A stretch of 9,057 nt of DNA from Sphaerochaetaceae bacterium. Its GTDB lineage: Bacteria; Spirochaetota; Spirochaetia; Sphaerochaetales; Sphaerochaetaceae. The stretch covers positions 1 through 9,057 of the forward strand of contig JAEDOD010000077.1 in NCBI GenBank assembly GCA_016302165.1, read 5' to 3'. Positions within the stretch are counted from its first letter, which is position 1. Every line of letters starts with the position of its first letter. This document shows positions 4,898 to 9,057 of the stretch, piece after piece. Below the pieces are notes generated by a model. The model worked only from the letters and a program-made list of their open reading frames with translations. It searched no databases and was not told where the DNA came from. Both the position numbers and the translations under genes were made by a program.

Positions 4898-7024
4898 TTA
4901 GCTGTGGTTACTTAATTGTCTCAGCACCTTTTCCATCTTCTTCAGGTCCAGTGGCTTAGGAAGTATTCCATCTATTCCAGCCTCTAAAAATTCCTTCTTC
5001 ACTTCATCGCTGGTGTCTCCTGTGAGAGCGTAGATGGGAAGGGAGGAATAGGACCTGTCCTTCTTTTCTCTGATTCTTCTGGTGGTCTCCACTCCATCTA
5101 GAGTGGGCATTATGTAATCCATGAAGACAGCGTCATAGCTATTGCCCTCAAGTTTTTCCAAAGCCTTCTCTCCGCTTTCAGCTGTATCTGCGTTGACGCC
5201 TATGGAAGAAAGAAGCTCTGTTGCTACAAGAAGGTTTATTTCTGAGTCATCCACCACCAGTACCTTCACTGATGAAATGTCTTTCTCCTCATGGCTTTCC
5301 TTTTCCTCCTCTGCCTTCTTCTGCTCTATGGTGAAGAAGAATTCAGCGCCTTCTCCATAGGTGCTTTCAACTTCAAGCTTTCCTCCCATCATGGTGATGA
5401 AATCCTTGGATATGGATATTCCAAGGCCTGTCCCTTCCTTGCCATAGTTCTTTGCTGTGTCCACCTGGGAGAAAGCTTTTCCCAGCTTCTCCAGGTCCTC
5501 CTTTTTGATTCCGATTCCTGAATCCTTTACTGAGAAGCGTAGGAAAAGGGAGGATTCTGTTTCACTTGCAATGTTGACATTTAGTCTGACAAAGCCATGG
5601 TCGGTGAACTTCACAGCATTATTCAATAGATTGATGAGAATCTGCCTTATTCTTAGGCTGTCGCCAAGAAGACAGGAAGGAATGGCTGGATCTATGTATC
5701 TAAGAAGGGTTATGTCTTTGTCTCCAATGCGGTTCTCGATGATCATTGCCACATCCTCTACAGTGTCCTTCAGATTGTAGGGCACGGGAATAAGCTCCAT
5801 CTTTCCAGCTTCTATCTTAGACATGTCCAGGATATCTCCAACTATTGAAAGGAGAGCTTCTCCGCTAGAGGCAATATTCCTTATGTATCTCTGCTGCTTC
5901 TCGCTTAGTCCTGAACTATCCTTCAAGAGTAGTCCCGACATTCCTACTATGGCATTCATAGGGGTCCTGATTTCGTGGGAGACGGTGGATATGAACCTAG
6001 ACTTTGCCCTATTGGCCTCCTCTGCCTTCTCCTTCTCTATTTCAAGACTCTTTTCGTAGGAGTAGTGGTCTGTGTCATCATTCAAGACAAAGACAGTGCC
6101 CTCCCATTCCTCCTCATTGAAAAGAGGCTTTTCCAGAATTGAGTATATCCTTCCTTCCTTTTCATAGGGCTTTGAGTCTTCAATGGTGTTTCTTATGAAG
6201 GAAAGAATCCTTCCCGGGTCTGAGGAGAGAAGGGGAAATATCTTTTCTGCCCTTTTGTTGTAGTATTCCACATCTCCGTTTCTGCCCATCAGTATGATTC
6301 CGTCTGCCAGCTCATCCACCACATAGTCCTTTGCCTTCTCAAGGGTATGCATCAGGTCATATCGGAATATGCCTACGGCCATCATGAAGGAGGATATGGC
6401 GTATCCCACTACAGTGATGTCGAAGGCATCATCTTTGCCTAAGAGCTCGAAGATGTAGAATGAGCATTCCACTACTATGGCTGAAGTTACCCAGATAAGA
6501 CACCATCTGTTCTTCTTTCCCTTTGTCCTGGCTATGGCGGAGAAGAGAAGGGAAAGGCCGATGATTATGTATAGGATAAGAAGTGCAGTGTAGATGTGGT
6601 GGAGAAGGCCATGGCCATACACATTGTGTGGGAAGATTCCTCCTTCCACAAATTCTATGGAAGAGTAGTAGAGGGGAGTGAACTTGGCAAAGAGGACAGC
6701 GAAATAGATGGTGCTATGGATAAGGGCCAGGAATATGAGGAAGGATTTTCTGACTTTCACTTTGCATAGTTCAAGGGTGAAGAGAAGCAGGGTGAAAGGA
6801 ATCCATGTCCTTCCCAGGTATGAAAACTGAATGCCCAGTAGGGATGAGGCTGATGTCACGGAGAGCATTACTGCCAGGTATCCTGCATTGTTTACCAATG
6901 TGACTATGGAGTTCAGAAGCAATAGACCTTGGGTTCTGGTCTTCCACTTGCAGAAAATGTATATGGAAAGGAATAGTAGGATGAAAATGCTTATGTATAG
7001 AAGTGAAAGTGCTGTAGCAAACAT
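4898..7024 (-). CDS. membrane-bound hybrid sensor histidine kinase with C-terminal receiver
   Basis: The protein has 708 residues. Seven hydrophobic segments (about 1-26, 33-58, 66-88, 94-115, 140-163, 172-194, 202-220) form an N-terminal sensor like the 7TM domain found in some histidine kinases, including a characteristic WIPFTLLLFTLE stretch (74-85). A PAS-like domain (about 228-320) and a short coiled coil (322-342) lead to the HisKA dimer helix with the phosphorylated His350 in SHEIRTP. The ATPase domain shows the N box (Asn469 in NNAVKFT), G1 DSGIGI (501-506) and G2 GTGLG (531-535). The receiver domain (about 584-704) has Asp592/Asp593, phospho-acceptor Asp636, Thr668 and Lys690. All catalytic residues are intact. 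No HPt domain or output regulator is present, so phosphate must pass to a partner encoded elsewhere. The ATG at 7024 is preceded by GAAGGA (7037-7032), seven bases away. The signal sensed is unknown. Confidence 0.95.
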   Translation of the reverse strand: MFATALSLLYISIFILLFLSIYIFCKWKTRTQGLLLLNSIVTLVNNAGYLAVMLSVTSASSLLGIQFSYLGRTWIPFTLLLFTLELCKVKVRKSFLIFLALIHSTIYFAVLFAKFTPLYYSSIEFVEGGIFPHNVYGHGLLHHIYTALLILYIIIGLSLLFSAIARTKGKKNRWCLIWVTSAIVVECSFYIFELLGKDDAFDITVVGYAISSFMMAVGIFRYDLMHTLEKAKDYVVDELADGIILMGRNGDVEYYNKRAEKIFPLLSSDPGRILSFIRNTIEDSKPYEKEGRIYSILEKPLFNEEEWEGTVFVLNDDTDHYSYEKSLEIEKEKAEEANRAKSRFISTVSHEIRTPMNAIVGMSGLLLKDSSGLSEKQQRYIRNIASSGEALLSIVGDILDMSKIEAGKMELIPVPYNLKDTVEDVAMIIENRIGDKDITLLRYIDPAIPSCLLGDSLRIRQILINLLNNAVKFTDHGFVRLNVNIASETESSLFLRFSVKDSGIGIKKEDLEKLGKAFSQVDTAKNYGKEGTGLGISISKDFITMMGGKLEVESTYGEGAEFFFTIEQKKAEEEKESHEEKDISSVKVLVVDDSEINLLVATELLSSIGVNADTAESGEKALEKLEGNSYDAVFMDYIMPTLDGVETTRRIREKKDRSYSSLPIYALTGDTSDEVKKEFLEAGIDGILPKPLDLKKMEKVLRQLSNHS

Positions 7025-7167
7025 TTACGGGTCCTTCGAGCAGTATAATGCTATGATATAATAGGTAGAAATAATTTTCATCTTTTTTGATGATGTGTTC
7101 AGAAATATTCTTGACAACATCTCTCTATTTATAAATCATTGACTGGTAACATAATTTGGAGGAACGA
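7025..7167. other. divergent intergenic region between kinase and DUF2975-like gene
   Basis: This 143-base AT-rich gap must hold promoters for both directions. On the plus strand a consensus TTGACA is at 7111-7116, but no good -10 lies 16-18 bases further on (AATCAT at 7134-7139 is the best placed). TATAAT occurs twice on the plus strand (7044-7049, 7057-7062) without a matching -35. ATTTATAAAT (7127-7136) is a perfect 10-bp palindrome downstream of the TTGACA and could be an operator. Confidence 0.35.
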
Positions 7168-7698
7168 ATGGAATATCTGGAAAAAATACAGAAGATAATG
7201 AAACTCTTCAAGATTCTTGCAAAGATTGCATTTGTCGCATGTATCGTAGGAGCATCCCTGTGTCTTGTAGCTCTGGTCTTCCTGCTTCTTGCAGATACCT
7301 TGGGCTTCATTGAGGAAGCTGAAGCTGTAAGGATGGTGGGAAAGATGGATGAAACCTTCACCACAGCCTACTGTGCGGTGGCCATGGGTATGGTCAATTG
7401 CCTTACAGCATTGTTCGTAACACGGAAATGGCTGGTATACTTCAAGATGGAAGAGAAGGACGGCACTCCATTCTCCCTGGAAAGCGGAAAGTTCCTTGGG
7501 AAGGTGGCAATCTTCTCCTTCATCATGAGCCTGGTTGCCATAGTGTTATCTGCCATAATCGCTGCAGTCTCAGAGCTTCTTGGAGGTTCCCTGGAAATTG
7601 CCAATGTGAAGTATACTGTTGACATCTCTACAGTAATCTTCTCTCTCTTACTTTCCAATGTCTTCATGTATGGAGCAACAGTAAAGAAGGAGAACTGA
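7168..7698 (+). CDS. small four-helix membrane protein, DUF2975-like
   Basis: The protein has 176 residues and is mostly hydrophobic, with membrane segments at about 17-42, 66-86, 112-135 and 152-168. GTPF (99-102) between helices 2 and 3, and the end NVFMYGATVKKEN (164-176), match the layout of DUF2975 proteins, whose members carry a G-x-PF before the third helix and an iFxYGxxL-like tail. That family has no established function. Many members sit beside a small Xre-type regulator, which is absent here. The start is the ATG at 7168, five bases after TTTGGAGG (7155-7162). A TTG at 7156 in the same frame overlaps that ribosome site and is rejected. The gene is transcribed divergently from the histidine kinase, so shared control is possible but not shown. 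Confidence 0.8.
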   Translation: MEYLEKIQKIMKLFKILAKIAFVACIVGASLCLVALVFLLLADTLGFIEEAEAVRMVGKMDETFTTAYCAVAMGMVNCLTALFVTRKWLVYFKMEEKDGTPFSLESGKFLGKVAIFSFIMSLVAIVLSAIIAAVSELLGGSLEIANVKYTVDISTVIFSLLLSNVFMYGATVKKEN

Positions 7699-7716
7699 TT
7701 CTTTTTCATTTTTGGT

Positions 7717-7775
7717 GGCCCCGGAAAAGGGAAAAGCTCAATTTTCAGCTTTCCTTTTCTCTGGGGCTCTTTTTT
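7717..7775 (+). terminator. large terminator hairpin of the DUF2975-like gene, overlapping oadG-like
   Basis: GCCCC (7718-7722) pairs with GGGGC (7763-7767) and AAAGCT (7733-7738) with AGCTTT (7747-7752). The purine and pyrimidine tracts between them pair with small bulges. Six T (7770-7775) follow. The 3' half lies inside the minus-strand oadG-like coding region, where it encodes the basic tail. On the minus strand no T run follows, so it serves mainly the plus strand. Confidence 0.75.
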
Positions 7776-7906
7776 CTGCCTGATTTCACTACAGCAGCCA
7801 CCACAAGGAATACTATTGCCAATGACAGGACCAGAAGGCCCCAGGACAGGAGAGCGTAAAGGACAGCGTCTCCAGGATTGATGGATGAAATATCTGAAAC
7901 GTGCAT
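7745..7906 (-). CDS. oadG: short OadG-like gamma subunit of a sodium-pump decarboxylase
   Basis: The product has 53 residues: a short outer segment, one membrane helix (about 15-40, WGLLVLSLAIVFLVVAAVV) and a basic cytosolic tail (KSGRKKSPREKES). OadG proteins are small single-helix subunits that hold the alpha and beta subunits together and aid assembly; most are longer (roughly 80 or more residues) with a longer soluble tail. The ATG at 7906 follows a perfect AGGAGGT (7917-7911) that overlaps the stop of oadB, so the two are translationally close and surely cotranscribed. Position directly after oadB and a single helix with V-F-L near its middle support the call. Sequence alone is too short to prove it. 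The last codons overlap the convergent terminator. Confidence 0.65.
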   Translation of the reverse strand: MHVSDISSINPGDAVLYALLSWGLLVLSLAIVFLVVAAVVKSGRKKSPREKES

Positions 7907-7915
7907 TCTTACCTC

Positions 7916-9001
7916 CTAGGCGAATAGAGAGAGGATTATTCCTCCCGCAAGTACAGAAGCGATCTGGCCGCTGACGTTGGCTCCCAAGGCAAAGGGCAGA
8001 AGATGGTTCTGCCTGTTTGCCTCCACTCCAATTTTCTCCACTACTCTGGAACTCATGGGGAAGGCAGAGATTCCAGCTCCTCCGATAAGAGGATTGATCT
8101 TCTTTCCCTTGGGAAGGAAGAGATTCACTATCTTTACGAAGATTACTCCAGAGAAGGTGTCCAATACAAAGGCCAAGAGTCCGAAGGCCATAATCATCAG
8201 CGTCTCCATTCTAATAAGCTTCACTCCATCCATCATGGGAGCAATTGATAGACCCAGAAGCAGTGTTACAAGAGGAGAAAGAACATCCTTTGCTGCTGAG
8301 GCCAGACTATCCAGCACTCCACACTCCCTGAGAAGGTTGCCGAACATCAGCATGCCCACAAGGGCTGCAGACTCTGGAGCAATGAGGGAGCAGATGATTG
8401 TAACGGCAATGGGGAATATGATTCTGGTTCTCCTTGATACAGAGGAGGATGTGTAGGTCATCCTTATCTCCCTTTCCTTCTTTGTGGTGGAAAGCTTAAG
8501 GGCTAAGGGCTGGACTATCGGTACCAGGGCCATGTAGGAGTAGGCCACGATTATTATCTGGCCTAGAAACTGGGATGAAAGGCGCTGTGATACCAGAATG
8601 GCTGTAGGACCGTCAGCAGCTCCAATTATTGCAATGGACGCTGCATCCCGAAGAGGAAAGAAGAAGGATGCCAGAATAAGGGTCAAAAAGATTCCTCCCT
8701 GGGCTGCAGCTCCTATGAAGATGAGCCAAGGTTTTTCAAGAAGAGGACCGAAGTCTATCATGGCTCCGATTCCGATAAAGAGAAGAAGTGGGAAAACTTC
8801 AAAGCCTGCTATACCGAAGTTGTAAAGCCAGGTCAGGATTCCATGTTCACCACTGATGACAGAAAAGGGAAGATTGACCAGAATGGCACCAAAGCCCATG
8901 GGAAGAAGAAGTGCAGGTTCCATCTTCTTCTTAATGGCAAGGTAAATTAGAAGAAGCCCTACTAATACCATAACAAAACGGCATAATAATTCATGTATCA
9001 T
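7916..9001 (-). CDS. oadB: sodium-translocating decarboxylase beta subunit (OadB/MmdB/GcdB family)
   Basis: This 361-residue membrane protein belongs to the beta subunits that decarboxylate carboxybiotin and pump sodium out. Hallmark motifs appear in order: MEPALLLPMGFGAILVN (27-43), GAMIDFGPLL (79-88), IIGAADGPTAI (125-135), AYSYMALVPIVQP (153-165), TTKKEREIRM (172-181), FGNLLRECGV (220-229), KINPLIGGAGISAFPMSSRV (301-320) and GANVSG (340-345). Asp130, Tyr156, Asn303, Gly307, Ser312, Arg319 and Asn342 correspond to Klebsiella Asp203, Tyr229, Asn373, Gly377, Ser382, Arg389 and Asn412, all used for sodium and proton transfer. The substrate (oxaloacetate, methylmalonyl-CoA or glutaconyl-CoA) is set by the alpha subunit, which is not in the window. 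No ribosome site precedes the ATG at 9001, but a promoter-like -10 ends 8 bases before it. An oadG-like gene follows at once. Confidence 0.95.
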   Translation of the reverse strand: MIHELLCRFVMVLVGLLLIYLAIKKKMEPALLLPMGFGAILVNLPFSVISGEHGILTWLYNFGIAGFEVFPLLLFIGIGAMIDFGPLLEKPWLIFIGAAAQGGIFLTLILASFFFPLRDAASIAIIGAADGPTAILVSQRLSSQFLGQIIIVAYSYMALVPIVQPLALKLSTTKKEREIRMTYTSSSVSRRTRIIFPIAVTIICSLIAPESAALVGMLMFGNLLRECGVLDSLASAAKDVLSPLVTLLLGLSIAPMMDGVKLIRMETLMIMAFGLLAFVLDTFSGVIFVKIVNLFLPKGKKINPLIGGAGISAFPMSSRVVEKIGVEANRQNHLLPFALGANVSGQIASVLAGGIILSLFA

Positions 9002-9009
9002 AATAAATG

Positions 9010-9038
9010 CATATAAGAAGACGACTCTAAATAGACAA
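9010..9038 (-). promoter_or_regulatory. candidate promoter of oadB giving a near-leaderless mRNA
   Basis: On the minus strand TTGTCT (9038-9033) is followed after 17 bases by TATATG (9015-9010), each a 4-of-6 match to consensus. Transcription would start within a base or two of the oadB ATG, which lacks any Shine-Dalgarno sequence. If this is right, oadB starts its own transcript rather than following an upstream oadA. Confidence 0.4.
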
Positions 9039-9057
9039 TATGGGAAAAGGAAAAAAG

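Noticed and set aside
7156..7167. TTG start at 7156 for the DUF2975-like gene
   Set aside because: The TTG lies inside the TTTGGAGG ribosome site that serves the ATG at 7168.
1..9057. CRISPR arrays, tRNA or rRNA genes, phage modules, toxin-antitoxin pairs
   Set aside because: I found no regularly spaced repeats, no cloverleaf-like sequences with CCA-type ends, no rRNA-like blocks, and no genes of these classes.

Overview
The window reads as ordinary chromosome of a strict or facultative anaerobe. The evidence is a PerR-type regulator paired with rubrerythrin, a sodium-pump decarboxylase beta/gamma pair, and no oxygen-dependent enzymes. Gene style (AAG, AGA and GGA codons favoured, AT-rich spacers, good GGAGG ribosome sites on many genes) fits a gut or sediment Spirochaetota or Clostridia-like lineage. 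No marker gene settles the taxonomy, so this is inference only.

Layout. Positions 1-200 hold no intact gene; a decayed coding remnant, perhaps of a transposase, is possible on the minus strand. At 270-322 there is a near-consensus sigma-70 promoter with two PerR-like boxes 20 bp apart. It drives a perR-rbr operon (+, 329-1284) that ends at a TTCG-capped hairpin terminator. A 457-residue protein of unknown function follows on the minus strand (1382-2755). A 320-bp spacer leads to an ammonium transporter fused to a PII signalling domain (+, 3076-4815). The leader of that gene contains a strong intrinsic terminator just before the ribosome site. Next, on the minus strand, is a membrane-bound hybrid histidine kinase (4898-7024). 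Divergent from it is a small four-helix membrane protein resembling DUF2975 (+, 7168-7698). The right end holds oadB and a very short oadG-like gene (minus, 9001 to 7745). The oadG-like gene's 3' end lies inside the terminator hairpin of the convergent DUF2975-like gene.

How the parts may work together. PerR would sense peroxide and repress its own operon, releasing rubrerythrin to reduce peroxide. The Amt-PII protein would carry its own 2-oxoglutarate/ATP/ADP sensor, so ammonium uptake could be gated in cis. The Tyr normally uridylylated in PII is Met here, so control by GlnD looks unlikely. The terminator in the amt leader suggests an extra layer of control by transcription attenuation. OadB and OadG would couple a decarboxylation to sodium export, but the alpha (carboxyltransferase/biotin) subunit is not in the window.

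The strongest leads for follow-up are the Amt-PII fusion with its altered T-loop, the amt leader terminator, the tandem PerR boxes, and the orphan 457-residue protein.
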